This document shows positions 43,839-52,976 of a stretch of DNA of 64,000 nucleotides, piece after piece. The stretch spans positions 61,353-125,352 of the forward strand of contig NVWV01000008.1 in the NCBI GenBank assembly GCA_002746305.1, written 5' to 3'. This DNA is from Bacteroidota bacterium. GTDB lineage: Bacteria; Bacteroidota; Bacteroidia; NS11-12g; UBA9320. A program made the position numbers and the translations under genes. Each line of letters starts with the position of its first letter. Position 1 is the first letter of the stretch. The notes beneath the pieces were generated by a model. The model had not been told where the DNA came from. It saw only the letters and a list, made by a program, of their open reading frames with translations, and did no database searches.

Positions 43839-44663
43839 ATGAAAACACTTATTATTATAGCCATCTTATGTTCAACATCCATATGTTGGTCTCAAACTAA
43901 TGTAGGTGTAGGCACTTCAAAATCAACAGTAAATGTATTAGGCCAAAGTCCTCATGTTCCTTTTGCTGTAATTGATAATGACACTATTTCGTCTGCTGGA
44001 CAGTTTTATTGCGAAGAATGGGCAAACGCACAAACAGAGTGGTACAACCTCAATGAATTTGGTGAAATAGTTGGCACATCAAAAGTAGTAAGTAAAGATT
44101 TTTATGATGTTACAAAATGCTATGAATTAGAACTCAAAACTACTATTGGTCTGGATGGTATTGGTTTATACACTTCAAAAAATGTCGACTGGGAAGTTGA
44201 TAGCTCTCAAATTTGGGCACCTTTACCAGAAGAAAAAATGAAGCTGGACACCTTTTTATTTAAAATGAATGAGCTAGTTATCGACCACGGGAAACCTAGT
44301 TATGTTGATACACTTGAAGGGAAATATATCTATTTTAAAATTCCAGCTAATAAAAATGAGAATAAGAATTACTTCCCCAATACAAGATGTGTCGTTTATG
44401 GAAAAAGATATCTGGTTATAGCTTACTTAAACAATCAAAACGAATGGACATTAGCTCATCTTGAAAATGAATACACCAATAATGACTATAAATTATTTAC
44501 ACCCATTGCTTTGATTGACATTGACAAAGATGGAATACCTGAAATTATATACCAAGACAGTTTAGGTCATGCATTTTGGGATAAAATATTGAAGATTGAG
44601 AACATAGAAACAATAGATTCTTGGAAAGTTGAAGCCACTAGCGTAGGTGGTGCAACGATTTAG
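43839..44663 (+). CDS. secreted protein, unknown function
   Basis: 274 residues with signal peptide 1-19 (STSICWSQ). The mature part has KTTIGLDGIGLYTSKNVDWEVD and an FG-GAP-like end (IALIDIDKDGIPEIIYQDSLG), suggesting calcium-loop type repeats. No named family. Probably periplasmic or exported. Confidence 0.6.
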   Translation: MKTLIIIAILCSTSICWSQTNVGVGTSKSTVNVLGQSPHVPFAVIDNDTISSAGQFYCEEWANAQTEWYNLNEFGEIVGTSKVVSKDFYDVTKCYELELKTTIGLDGIGLYTSKNVDWEVDSSQIWAPLPEEKMKLDTFLFKMNELVIDHGKPSYVDTLEGKYIYFKIPANKNENKNYFPNTRCVVYGKRYLVIAYLNNQNEWTLAHLENEYTNNDYKLFTPIALIDIDKDGIPEIIYQDSLGHAFWDKILKIENIETIDSWKVEATSVGGATI

Positions 44664-44671
44664 AATCGCCA

Positions 44672-44830
44672 ACATACAACACTGTATATAGCAAACAGGG
44701 CGTTCAATGGTTTATGATAGTTCTGTGCTATACCACCCACCTCCCAATCTATTTATGCTTATTTTCGAGACCTGCGACTGAGGAAATGGAAGGAAACCGC
44801 GAGTTATTCTGTATATCTAGTTGGTGTAGC
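44672..44830 (+). repeat. class B junction, 159 bp
   Basis: ACATACAAC at 44672-44680, CACTGTATATAGCAAACAG, class B core at 44751-44780 (ATTTATGCTTATTTTCGAGA), ending CTAGTTGGTGTAGC (GTTGG at 44820). The same three blocks in the same order occur at 39293-39443. Confidence 0.8.
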
Positions 44831-44836
44831 ATATAA

Positions 44837-45592
44837 ATGAAGTCCTTAAACCAAATATTGCTTTTAACAGTTCTGTTTACCTCTTCTTTGGCAAATGGAC
44901 AACTTCTTCGAGATCGTGATGTTGATGAAACCACTGTTAAACCGTGGATAGAAGATGATATAAAAGGATATGAGGATAGATACATATTTCAACCCAACGA
45001 TGGGAATTTCTTGATAATCCTTGTGAATGATACTACTGTTACAGCTCAAATACACTTCCCTTCACACTGGTCAGAAGGTGGTTACGCTTTAGAATCAGGA
45101 TTGGTCGATTCCTCTGAATTCAAATTTCACACAGAATACATAACTTTAACGGGGGTTAAAATTATTAATGGTAAATTCTATTCGGACCAGTATAATGGTG
45201 AATTCGTTACATTTAATTCACCTACAATATATCAAGGAATAAAGGTCTTCAATTCTTGGAGCATTTGGCCTGGATATGACTATGAAATCGGAGTCAAAAG
45301 ACAAGAAAAATTGAGTGATTTTTTTAATGGCGATTACATAGAAGCTTCTACTTCCATCCTTGATTCTGCTTACCTCTCAAGGTTTATAAAAGAAGAACTA
45401 CAAATAATGAGAAATGAAATTTACGCACGATATTATTATCAATTTGAAGAAGGCGGAAAAATGGCTAACTATTTCTCTCAAAAAGATTGGTATTCAAAAA
45501 GTGCAGCTCGTTATAAAGCAGTACAACATATGTTAACTTGGATCGAATTAAAAAATATTGAATTGATTAAATATTTTGAAGAAAGAAAATAA
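44837..45592 (+). CDS. YARHG domain protein, secreted
   Basis: 251 residues: signal peptide 1-22 (SSLANGQ) and a C-terminal YARHG-type domain (IMRNEIYARYYYQFEEGGKM ... YFSQKDWYSKSAARY, about 190-245). In this copy the usual ARHGY is ARYYY. YARHG domains are thought to be extracellular or cell-surface modules. One-gene cassette; ends decayed. Confidence 0.75.
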   Translation: MKSLNQILLLTVLFTSSLANGQLLRDRDVDETTVKPWIEDDIKGYEDRYIFQPNDGNFLIILVNDTTVTAQIHFPSHWSEGGYALESGLVDSSEFKFHTEYITLTGVKIINGKFYSDQYNGEFVTFNSPTIYQGIKVFNSWSIWPGYDYEIGVKRQEKLSDFFNGDYIEASTSILDSAYLSRFIKEELQIMRNEIYARYYYQFEEGGKMANYFSQKDWYSKSAARYKAVQHMLTWIELKNIELIKYFEERK

Positions 45593-45593
45593 C

Positions 45594-45722
45594 GTTGTAC
45601 AACAATGGCAATAAACAATTTGGACACCTCGCTTTCGCAAAGCTTCTTCGAAGCAAAGAGTGCAAGATTAAAAGTTCATTTCTCTGAATTCCGTTACTAA
45701 CGTAGCTGAGCTGTTATATTTC
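45594..45722 (+). repeat. class A junction, 129 bp
   Basis: GTTGTACAAC (45594-45603) at the left, AAGCTTCTTCGAAGCAAAGAGTG hairpin at 45643-45662, and right end GTTATATTTC (45713-45722). The CTACGTTTCATACAC arm is missing (only CGTAGCTGAG remains). Confidence 0.65.
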
Positions 45723-45793
45723 ATTAATAAATGATGAGATTTTGTAACCGTTCTGATTTAAACATCGTCATATATAAATACTAAACGGTAAAT

Positions 45794-46510
45794 ATGAATT
45801 TAAACAAAATGGAAATTGAGAGCAATTTGAATTCAGACACAACTAATCATAAAGGATTTTTATTTGACCTAATTATATATATCACAGTGATGTTTTTAAT
45901 TAGAGAAATATATATTCCGAATGTTCATTTTCTTGTAAATGGTCTTTTTTGGTCGTTCTCGACTTTGGCCATTGCGACTTGGAGAATGAGAGCACGAAAT
46001 ATCTCGTGGAAAGATTTAGGGTTAAGTAAACCTAGTAGTATTAAAAAAACTTTATTAATCTCCATCGGCATTTTAATTGCTACAGTTCTATCAATAATGT
46101 TTTTTCACATTATTAAAGACTATTTACCTTTTCTTTCTGAACAAGAAGTTTCCGGAGGAGATTCCTCTTCTAAATTTGGGGACCTAAAGGGAAACTGGTT
46201 ACTTTTCTTTGCAATTATACCAATGGTTTTAATCGAATCAACGTTAGAAGAATTATTGGATAGAGGTTTTTTAATAAACTGGTTTGAGAAATTATTTTCT
46301 AAAACTTCTGTAGCAACTATTCTTGCTGTGCTTTTACAGGCTGTAATTTTCGGTTTCAGGCATTCTAACGATTTATCGGAGAGGTCCATAACAGTTGGTC
46401 TCATTGGTTTGATTATGGGAATAGCATATGTGAAATTTGGTCGTAACATATGGCCATTAATTATTGCTCATTGTTTGTTGAATACGATGTCAATGGTTGA
46501 TAGAGTATGA
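45794..46510 (+). CDS. CPBP-family intramembrane metalloprotease
   Basis: 238 residues, about seven membrane segments. The CPBP (Abi/CAAX) signature is present: EELLDRG (motif 1), FGFRHS (motif 2) and IIAHCLLN (motif 3), which bind zinc within the membrane. Members process prenylated proteins or bacteriocin-immunity related substrates. One-gene unit; a possible alternative start is 45809. Confidence 0.82.
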   Translation: MNLNKMEIESNLNSDTTNHKGFLFDLIIYITVMFLIREIYIPNVHFLVNGLFWSFSTLAIATWRMRARNISWKDLGLSKPSSIKKTLLISIGILIATVLSIMFFHIIKDYLPFLSEQEVSGGDSSSKFGDLKGNWLLFFAIIPMVLIESTLEELLDRGFLINWFEKLFSKTSVATILAVLLQAVIFGFRHSNDLSERSITVGLIGLIMGIAYVKFGRNIWPLIIAHCLLNTMSMVDRV

Positions 46511-46798
46511 TAATGAATATTGGGAAAGTAGAATAACGAAAACCTAACACTATATAAAATGCATTAAGACTCATTATACACTAACCGCCATAACGTAATA
46601 GCTGCACAGTGTTAGTATTCCTGCAGCTGACTCCGTTTATTGGCGACCCCGCTTTGCTACATTGCACAACAAACAACTACTTTTTTTTTAGTATCGCTTT
46701 AGATAGATTCTCTATCTTCGCTTTACCCTAGATTTTAATTTTACCTCCAGAAAAATCAGATAAACTTAAAAAATCGTAAAACTAATCATTAGCTAACA
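46511..46798 (+). repeat. irregular junction, 288 bp, no gene
   Basis: Begins AACCTAACACTATATAAAATGC and includes CACTAACCGCCATAACG and AATAGCTGCACAGTGTTAG, plus a T-rich run near 46680. No long ORF. It shows only scattered core-like AAC/GTT motifs and no good complementary ends; probably an eroded set of junctions. Confidence 0.5.
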
Positions 46799-47575
46799 GT
46801 GGGATTTGGTTTCATTTTAATTGTCGCAATACTAATTTTTGTAATACTAATTGTCAAGTATCTTGGAGTTTTTGCTTACGACTATAATTCTCCAAAAATA
46901 AAGGGTGCGAAAGGAGAATATAGTGTTTCAAGATTATTACAAAAGCTGAACTCGAACGAGTATAAAACCTTTAATGACATTTATATAAAAGTAGACAAAA
47001 AAAGCACTCAAATTGACCATTTGATCATATCAAAATACGGAATCTTCGTTATTGAGACAAAAACCTATGATGGCTGGATTCACGGTAGAGAAAAATCAGA
47101 ATATTGGACTCAAACATTCTACACAAGTAAGGAAAAATTCAGAAACCCTGTTAAGCAAAACTGGGCTCACATATTCTTTCTCAAAGAGATACTATCAAAC
47201 TTCAAGCAGGTTAAATATCATTCAATTATTGTCTTTGCAGGAGATGCTGAATTAAAAAACATACACTCCGAAATACCCGTCGTATATGAACACGAACTCC
47301 TAGAAACCATAAAGAAAAACACAACCCCTCGTCTTTCAATTGACCAAATAGAGGATATTGTAAATCAGCTAAATAAATTTATTGTTACGGATAAAAAAGA
47401 GAAAAATCAACACAACACGTATGTAACAAGAAATATTGAGGAAAGAAGGAAGAACGTAAAACAATTAATCTGTCCGAATTGCAAAGGAGAATTAGTTATC
47501 AGAAAAGGAAGATATGGCGAATTTTATGGCTGTTCAAATTTTCCGAAATGTAAATTCTCAAAAAAACCCAACTAA
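46799..47575 (+). CDS. NERD-domain protein with C-terminal zinc ribbon
   Basis: 258 residues from GTG 46799. N-terminal membrane helix (about 3-25), NERD nuclease-related domain (GAKGEYSVSRLLQKL ... STQIDHLIISKYGIFVIETKTYDG, about 40-165), and a C-terminal topoisomerase-type C4 zinc finger (ICPNCKGELVIRKGRYGEF plus YGCSNFPKC). NERD is a PD-(D/E)XK-related domain; E/K in VIETKTY are intact. Possibly a membrane-linked DNA-processing or defence protein. Confidence 0.82.
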   Translation: MGFGFILIVAILIFVILIVKYLGVFAYDYNSPKIKGAKGEYSVSRLLQKLNSNEYKTFNDIYIKVDKKSTQIDHLIISKYGIFVIETKTYDGWIHGREKSEYWTQTFYTSKEKFRNPVKQNWAHIFFLKEILSNFKQVKYHSIIVFAGDAELKNIHSEIPVVYEHELLETIKKNTTPRLSIDQIEDIVNQLNKFIVTDKKEKNQHNTYVTRNIEERRKNVKQLICPNCKGELVIRKGRYGEFYGCSNFPKCKFSKKPN

Positions 47576-47667
47576 CTCTCCTAACCTCTTCCAAATCTAT
47601 TTATGCTTATTTTTGAGACCTGCGACTAAATGAATGAAAAACTCTGAATATCTAGGCGTTAGCATTC
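47576..47667 (+). repeat. class B junction, 92 bp
   Basis: Class B core at 47599-47620 (TTATGCTTATTTTTGAGACC) with a perfect TAnnTTTG box; ends CTAGGCGTTAGCATTC (GTT at 47658). No complementary end behind the next gene was seen. Confidence 0.7.
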
Positions 47668-47685
47668 ATTAAAAAAAGAGAAAAT

Positions 47686-48192
47686 ATGAACCTAAAAACG
47701 CTATTGACGATAATTCTAAGTTTAACCTTGGGATTTACCTATGCTCAAAATGAAAAGACAAATAGAGAAGAATTTGTTCTGAAACTACCAGTTGATGGAG
47801 AACAATTTTACGAACAGCAAGTTGACAAATCTCCCTATTTTGTGAAAGAAAATGTATTGCAAATTTACCCAGGCGAAAAAGTATTTGTTGAAGTGGAGTT
47901 AAAGAAAAAAGAAATTACTTCAATGAAAGTAGTTGAGAAAAACTTAAACCCTGAAAAAACTATAGAAATAGAATTCACTCAAAACACAAAGGACAGAAAA
48001 AGTGAATCAATGATGCTTAAAATTGTTAACCCATTTAAAAAGGATTTAGAATATAAAGCAATGATGTTTATTGTCGGACATAATCAATGGATTGATACAA
48101 CTGTTTTACCTGTGAAATCTAAATTGACAGGATATGAGTCTTGGACTGATATAATTATTACAATCGCATTATCTGACTGGAAATTAAAATGA
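47686..48192 (+). CDS. secreted protein, unknown function
   Basis: 168 residues, signal peptide 1-20 (LGFTYAQ). Mature part KLPVDGEQFYEQQVDKSPYFVKENVLQIYPGEKV is followed by beta strands. No named family. Probably periplasmic. Confidence 0.6.
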   Translation: MNLKTLLTIILSLTLGFTYAQNEKTNREEFVLKLPVDGEQFYEQQVDKSPYFVKENVLQIYPGEKVFVEVELKKKEITSMKVVEKNLNPEKTIEIEFTQNTKDRKSESMMLKIVNPFKKDLEYKAMMFIVGHNQWIDTTVLPVKSKLTGYESWTDIIITIALSDWKLK

Positions 48193-48316
48193 CGAAATGC
48201 CCGCAAGGGCTATACCCAATACGGGCTTTGGCAGTAAATTGGAAATAAATACAAGCAATGAAAATTAAATGTGAATTACAACGAATCCTTACTGAGCATA
48301 GCCAACCATTGTAGCC
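48193..48316 (+). repeat. junction, 124 bp, partly decayed
   Basis: Begins CGAAATGCCCGCAAGGGC, has CTATACCCAATACGGG, and ends (A)TTGTAGCC (48308-48316), nearly complementary to GGCTTACAAC at 48928-48937 with one base gap. Confidence 0.6.
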
Positions 48317-48342
48317 AATTAAAACAAAGTACAAACTAAAGT

Positions 48343-48918
48343 ATGAATGACGTTGAAGACTATTGTCCTTATGACAAACAGGATTGGAGAAAATGGCTTG
48401 AGTTAAACCACAATAAAAAAGAATCAGTATGGCTCATTTTTTATAAGAAAAAATCTCCTAACTACAACCTAAGCTGGAGTGATTCAGTTGATGAAGCACT
48501 TTGCTTTGGATGGATAGATAGCACTAAAAAGACTATTGACAAAGAAAGGTATATGCAATATTTCAGCAGAAGAAAACCTAATAGCATATGGTCCAAAATA
48601 AATAAGGATAAAGTGGATTATTTAACTTCAGAAAATCTCATGCAAGAAGCTGGATATAAAACTATTGAAACTGCTAAGGAAAATGGCTCTTGGTCCATTA
48701 TAGATGAAGTAGAAGCACTTGTCATTCCAGAAGATTTAAAAAAAGAGTTTGACGAAAGAGTGGGTTCTTTGGAATATTACGAGAGTTTAAGTAAATCGGC
48801 AAAGAAAATTCTATTAGCATGGATTGTTCTTGCTAAAAGAACTGAAACTAGACAAAAAAGAATTGTTGAAATAGCAGAAAATGCTAGTAGAAAACTTAAA
48901 CCAAAACAATTCAGATAG
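48343..48918 (+). CDS. YdeI/OmpD-associated family protein
   Basis: 191 residues. The block WRKWLELNHNKKESVWLIFYKKK and SVDEALCFGWIDSTKKTID, then YFSRRKPNSIWSKINKDK is typical of the YdeI (bacteriocin-protection, DUF1801-related) family. Cytoplasmic; some members are implicated in resistance to antimicrobial peptides, the mechanism is unclear. One-gene unit with near-complementary ends. Confidence 0.8.
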   Translation: MNDVEDYCPYDKQDWRKWLELNHNKKESVWLIFYKKKSPNYNLSWSDSVDEALCFGWIDSTKKTIDKERYMQYFSRRKPNSIWSKINKDKVDYLTSENLMQEAGYKTIETAKENGSWSIIDEVEALVIPEDLKKEFDERVGSLEYYESLSKSAKKILLAWIVLAKRTETRQKRIVEIAENASRKLKPKQFR

Positions 48919-48927
48919 AACAAAAAT

Positions 48928-49258
48928 GGCTTACAACAAGATCTAAAAACAATAAGGGTTCCTCACTTTCGCAAAGCTTCAGGATAACAAAGAGTGCTAA
49001 AACCGAAAGTTGATGTCTTGTACTCAATCGAAAAAATAGCACCTTAAAATCAGTTACTATTCTAATAACAATCTTTCAGTTAAATTCAGCCAAAGACTGA
49101 CCAAAACCACTTCGCCTTTTCAGGCTCTCGGTGCTTCGGAAATTCAACTGAATGCACCACTATTCCAACATTTACAGCTCTATTTGAGACTTAAACATAC
49201 TTAAGTATATTTGTCTCTACCGTCACATACATAGGAACTCTGTTTAGCGTTGTATTGT
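48928..49258 (+). repeat. long junction (331 bp) with second copy of the 81-bp element and class C box
   Basis: Left end GGCTTACAAC. Includes AACAATAAGGGTTCCTCAC, then a copy of the gene-less unit at 49074-49153, then class C sequence with TACTTAAG and TATATTTG (49206-49213), ending GTTGTATTG (49249-49257). No gene in this 355-base gap. Confidence 0.75.
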
Positions 49259-49273
49259 AATTGATTAAAAAAA

Positions 49274-49846
49274 TTGAAAAATTTAAAGAAAATAATTTTA
49301 CCTATATGCTCCATGTTTCTTATCTACAGAACCATTGAGTTAATACGTTATTTAATTTCAAACAAGCTAAACGACTTTAGTATTCTAGAAATGGTAATAA
49401 TATCTTTTCTTCTAACTCTTTTCATTACAGGAATATTTGCATTTATCGGCTTTGCATATCCTACAAATAGATTATTAACAGAGCCCTATTACAAAATAAA
49501 GAATCCAAAACTTCATGAATACTTATATAAAGTACTTGGATTAAAATATTTTAGAACTATTCTTCTTATCACTTTTTGGGGTAAAAAGAATAATCGTAAA
49601 AAATATTTTAATGGAACAAAAAAAGGACTGAATAATTTCATTTATCAAACAAAGCAATCAGAATTTGGACATTTAGGAGCTTTTTTTTTGATTTTAATAT
49701 GCTCAATTATTCTATTGCTCAATCAACTTTATTTCATTGTATTAATAATGACAATATTAAATATAATCGGAAATGTTTACCCTATTATACTTCAAAGATT
49801 TCACAGAATAAGAATTGAAAAAATAACTAATTACAACACAGTATAA
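49274..49846 (+). CDS. membrane protein, unknown function
   Basis: 190 residues from TTG 49274. Four hydrophobic segments (about 8-25, 40-62, 137-155, 158-175) and a basic loop FWGKKNNRKKYFNGTKKGL. No named family. Its end AATTACAAC (49829-49837) is inside the gene and is partly complementary to GTTGTATTGTAATT before it. Confidence 0.6.
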   Translation: MKNLKKIILPICSMFLIYRTIELIRYLISNKLNDFSILEMVIISFLLTLFITGIFAFIGFAYPTNRLLTEPYYKIKNPKLHEYLYKVLGLKYFRTILLITFWGKKNNRKKYFNGTKKGLNNFIYQTKQSEFGHLGAFFLILICSIILLLNQLYFIVLIMTILNIIGNVYPIILQRFHRIRIEKITNYNTV

Positions 49847-49963
49847 AATTAATTGCTAGTGCAAAACCTATTTACTAAAATCCTTGCGGATTTTCTATTC
49901 AGTTTGTATTTGCGGTAGTGGAGTTAATCTAATTGTGCTTTATCCTTTTCCAACTAACTTAAA
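49829..49963 (+). repeat. junction, 135 bp
   Basis: AATTACAACACAGTATAAAATTAATTGC at the left (last residues of the previous gene), central hairpin AAAATCCTTGCGGATTTTC as at 30.87 kb. The right half (GCAAC...ATACAAACCGTT) is missing, so the next gene fragment runs straight on. Confidence 0.65.
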
Positions 49964-50246
49964 AATGGATTTCGGAAATATAAAACCAACAAACAAAACT
50001 CTGAAATGGTATTCTGCTTATGAACCCGAACTAATTCATTCTAAAGGAAGTTGGACCTTAAAATGGACGGAAGAAAAAATCAAGAAATATTATTTAGAAG
50101 GCTTGCTTCTTCACGAAATCGGACATCAAATGGATAGTGTTTATCAAAGATATTGGAGCCCAAAGTATAAAAAACAAAGAGGTGAAAATTTTGCTAATAG
50201 TTTCGCATATTATTGGGGAAATGAAATAAGAAATGAAGTCGATTAA
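49964..50246 (+). pseudogene. truncated zinc-peptidase-like fragment (HEIGHQ)
   Basis: Coding frame MDFGNIKPTNKTLKWYSAYEP ... EGLLLHEIGHQMDSVYQRYWS ... up to 50246, 93 residues; a longer frame from 49884 runs through repeat sequence. HEIGH is a zinc metallopeptidase motif but the rest of a peptidase domain is missing, and the repeat before it is cut, so I read it as a fragment rather than an intact gene. A small immunity-type protein is an alternative. Confidence 0.55.
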
Positions 50247-50284
50247 AAACATTTAACAACACCTTAGGATAAATTAAACCAACA

Positions 50285-51013
50285 ATGAAAAGCATATTAA
50301 CATTCGTACTTCTCACTTTAAGTTTCACCTGTTTTCCGCAGACTCAAGCGGAAATGAATCAAGAAGCTTATGCTGAATTTAGCACCTCAGACAAGCAACT
50401 AAACGATATCTACAAGACCATACTCTCCGAATATAAAACGGATTCCATTTTCATTGAGAACTTAAAAAAGTCGCAGCGGATTTGGATACAATTTCGAGAC
50501 GCTGAAATGGAAATGAAATACCCCAACTACTCCGACCAAAGATATGGTTCAATTCATCCGATTTGCAGGGCATTTTACTTAAAGGAATTGACTGACAAAC
50601 GCACCAATACCTTAAAAAAATGGGTAGCAGGTATGGAAGAAGGCGATGCCTGTAATGGTTCAGTTAAAACCATTGAAGAGATTGGTTCTCCATTTATGGG
50701 TAAGGCATATATCACAAAAGACAGCTTTATTTGGATAGCTGCAAACATGAAAAAGGACCATAGAATTTTTGGCTATAACCAGACAGACATCTATTCTAAA
50801 AAAATGATTCTTATATCCATATTTACCAATGAAGTAAAAAACAACCCTTTTAACTGCACATATGGAGCATTTTATGAGACCAATGAAATGAGGGACATGA
50901 GTCTAAAATACGTAACTACCGAAGATGACTTTTTAAAAATTGAGATCTTACGAGAGGGACAGACCGTAGATACGGTTTATATGCTTAAAAAATGGTTTGA
51001 GTTTGAAAAATAG
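50285..51013 (+). CDS. LprI/DUF1311 family secreted protein
   Basis: 242 residues. Signal peptide 1-18 (FTCFPQ). Residues about 20-120 carry the LprI-type lysozyme-inhibitor pattern: LNDIYKTILSEYKTDSIFIENLKKSQRIWIQFRDAEME with conserved C...C (ICRAFYLKELTDKRTNTLKKW). The C-terminal half is of unknown type. It may protect against lysozyme in the periplasm. Confidence 0.75.
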   Translation: MKSILTFVLLTLSFTCFPQTQAEMNQEAYAEFSTSDKQLNDIYKTILSEYKTDSIFIENLKKSQRIWIQFRDAEMEMKYPNYSDQRYGSIHPICRAFYLKELTDKRTNTLKKWVAGMEEGDACNGSVKTIEEIGSPFMGKAYITKDSFIWIAANMKKDHRIFGYNQTDIYSKKMILISIFTNEVKNNPFNCTYGAFYETNEMRDMSLKYVTTEDDFLKIEILREGQTVDTVYMLKKWFEFEK

Positions 51014-51090
51014 CTAAACCTTCGCATAGCACCCGCCATCCATTTATGCATATTTTCGAAAGCGACTATAGGACCAGTCTTGGATTGAAC
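51014..51090 (+). repeat. class B core fragment
   Basis: CATTTATGCATATTTTCGA at 51041-51059 with AGCGACTA after it is a class B core with two changes. The CTAG..GTTGG end is missing; the sequence runs into the next ATG at 51091. Confidence 0.6.
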
Positions 51091-51471
51091 ATGATAAAGA
51101 CCAAACAAACAATAAAAACACCTTTCAATGAGGAGTTTTGTACTCAATTGGAATACCAAATTTGTAAAGAGTTGGAAAAGTCAGACGATCAAGAATTAAG
51201 AGGGTTCTGGTGTGATGGAGTTTCTTGTTTGCCAACAGAAATCCAACTAACTAAAAAACATGTAAATGACAATCGAAAAATTGAAACGAAAGCTTGGATA
51301 GGTAAAGACGGACAAGATGTTTATCTAACTATAATTTACTTTGGGAAAAAAGCATTGAAACGATACGCGAAGGATAAAGACTTGACAGACAGTATTCCTC
51401 CATTAAATTCTGAACAAGAGTGGATTGAAATTGACATTGAAAACAAATCGATAGAATTAAGGCTAAGTTAA
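51091..51471 (+). CDS. unknown small protein
   Basis: 126 residues from ATG 51091 (MIKTKQTIKTPFNEEFCTQLEYQ); the upstream frame from 51046 is repeat sequence. Contains LRGFWCDGVSCLPTEIQLTKKHV and KAWIGKDGQDVYLTIIYFGKKAL. No membrane segment. No named family. Confidence 0.6.
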   Translation: MIKTKQTIKTPFNEEFCTQLEYQICKELEKSDDQELRGFWCDGVSCLPTEIQLTKKHVNDNRKIETKAWIGKDGQDVYLTIIYFGKKALKRYAKDKDLTDSIPPLNSEQEWIEIDIENKSIELRLS

Positions 51472-51537
51472 AAGACATCAGCTAACCATGATTACAAAGT
51501 GTAGGTCGAAATTAAAATAAACACAAAATCTTAAAGA

Positions 51538-52305
51538 ATGAAGATAAGAACAAAAAAAGATGTAGAAAAACTAGACCATAGAATAAAAGATGAACTTGGG
51601 ATTGATGTACAAAAATACCGCAATGAGAAAACAATTGAAAATTTCGCGGAGCTACTGATTTTTCCAAAATATGTATTCAACTGGGTTATTCGACCAATTC
51701 TAATTTCAATTGTAATTTTCATATGCGGATTTTTCATTTTTGACCTAGTTCACATCGAATATCTAATTTATGGAATCGTAGGATTAATTCTCTTTTTAAC
51801 AACTGGGGTGTTTACAGGATTACTTTTTCTGGTACAGAAAATGAAATCAGACATCTTGAGTATACTTAATTATTCCTTGGACATTATGAAATCAGCTGCA
51901 ACTGACATAAATCACATTAAGAATCAAGTTAATAAAGAAAACCAAAAGGAAGTTCTTGGCTTACTCTTTAAAGGAGTAATTCACATAGTCATAATTCCTA
52001 TGGTGTCTAAAATAATATCAGATCAAGTTCTATTCGTAGGAGGAATTGTAAATAGAATAATAAAAAAGATTTTAACGCTAGTTTCTGATAAAATTAATTT
52101 TGATGAAGAAAGGCTAATACAAGAACTTTATAAATCAGAGGTCCAATTAGATGCTCCAAAAAATCATTCAAATTCTATACCCTCAGCGACCACAGGATTA
52201 GAAAAAATTATGGACTTTACCTTTGGCGTCGTACAATTTCCCTTAAAAGCTGGGTTGGGAATCATATTACTATTCTTGGCACTATTCCTTTATCTGATAA
52301 ACTGA
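51538..52305 (+). CDS. membrane protein, unknown function
   Basis: 255 residues with about four membrane segments (about 55-75, 80-100, 140-165 weakly, 235-252). RNEKTIENFAELLIFPKYVFNWV precedes the first. No named family. Preceded by a poorly conserved 66-bp gap that holds CAGCTAACCATG. Confidence 0.6.
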   Translation: MKIRTKKDVEKLDHRIKDELGIDVQKYRNEKTIENFAELLIFPKYVFNWVIRPILISIVIFICGFFIFDLVHIEYLIYGIVGLILFLTTGVFTGLLFLVQKMKSDILSILNYSLDIMKSAATDINHIKNQVNKENQKEVLGLLFKGVIHIVIIPMVSKIISDQVLFVGGIVNRIIKKILTLVSDKINFDEERLIQELYKSEVQLDAPKNHSNSIPSATTGLEKIMDFTFGVVQFPLKAGLGIILLFLALFLYLIN

Positions 52306-52440
52306 GACTTCTCTTTACCAATACGAAACACACAAAGCAACTGGTACTACTCAAACCTCCCCTCTTTCTAATTTATGCCTACTTTCGAGACCAATAGACT
52401 GGAAAAACAAGAAAACTGCTTACATCTGGCCATTGTAGCA
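52306..52440 (+). repeat. class B junction, 135 bp
   Basis: Class B core at 52371-52391 (ATTTATGCCTACTTTCGAGA). Ends CATTGTAGCA; TTGTAGCA (52433-52440) is exactly complementary to TGCTACAA at 52977-52984. Confidence 0.78.
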
Positions 52441-52479
52441 TATTTTAAAACTGTCAACCTAAAACCGAAATTAGCCTAA

Positions 52480-52971
52480 ATGAGTTTACTGAATTTATTC
52501 AAAAAAGAGAAAAAGAAATTCCCGAAAATGGTTGTTCTCTATTTGAGTTCTGAATTGAATAAGATTCTAATAGCACCTCAATATGTAGATGAATCTTGGA
52601 TAAGATTTGAGCAAGAAGAAATTGAGATATTGGAATTCAAATGCACTGACGAATTCCTTGGTGAATCTATTAAAAGAAACTTTGACAAGTTTGCTGAAAA
52701 AAATATGGAAAATAAAAAAAGAACTTCCAAAGATTGGCCAGCATATCAAGCAAGTAAGTTAAGGTCTATGAAAGATTTTAAAAGAAAATACACTATAATT
52801 ACAATTAAGGGTGCGAACGAGGCGAATATCATTATGGTATTCGAGGCAGATATGAAATCCAAACATGAAATTAATTTGACAAGTTTTATTTCGACTCACA
52901 CTCAAAATCAAAAGCTTGGATTTTTAACCAAAAAACTACACGAAATACAATTAAATCGAACAATTGAATAA
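52480..52971 (+). CDS. unknown protein
   Basis: 163 residues, basic N terminus. Blocks LSSELNKILIAPQYVDESWI and DFKRKYTIITIKGANEANIIMVFEADM suggest an alpha/beta fold. Not recognised. One-gene cassette with 8-bp complementary ends. Confidence 0.6.
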   Translation: MSLLNLFKKEKKKFPKMVVLYLSSELNKILIAPQYVDESWIRFEQEEIEILEFKCTDEFLGESIKRNFDKFAEKNMENKKRTSKDWPAYQASKLRSMKDFKRKYTIITIKGANEANIIMVFEADMKSKHEINLTSFISTHTQNQKLGFLTKKLHEIQLNRTIE

Positions 52972-52976
52972 AAATC

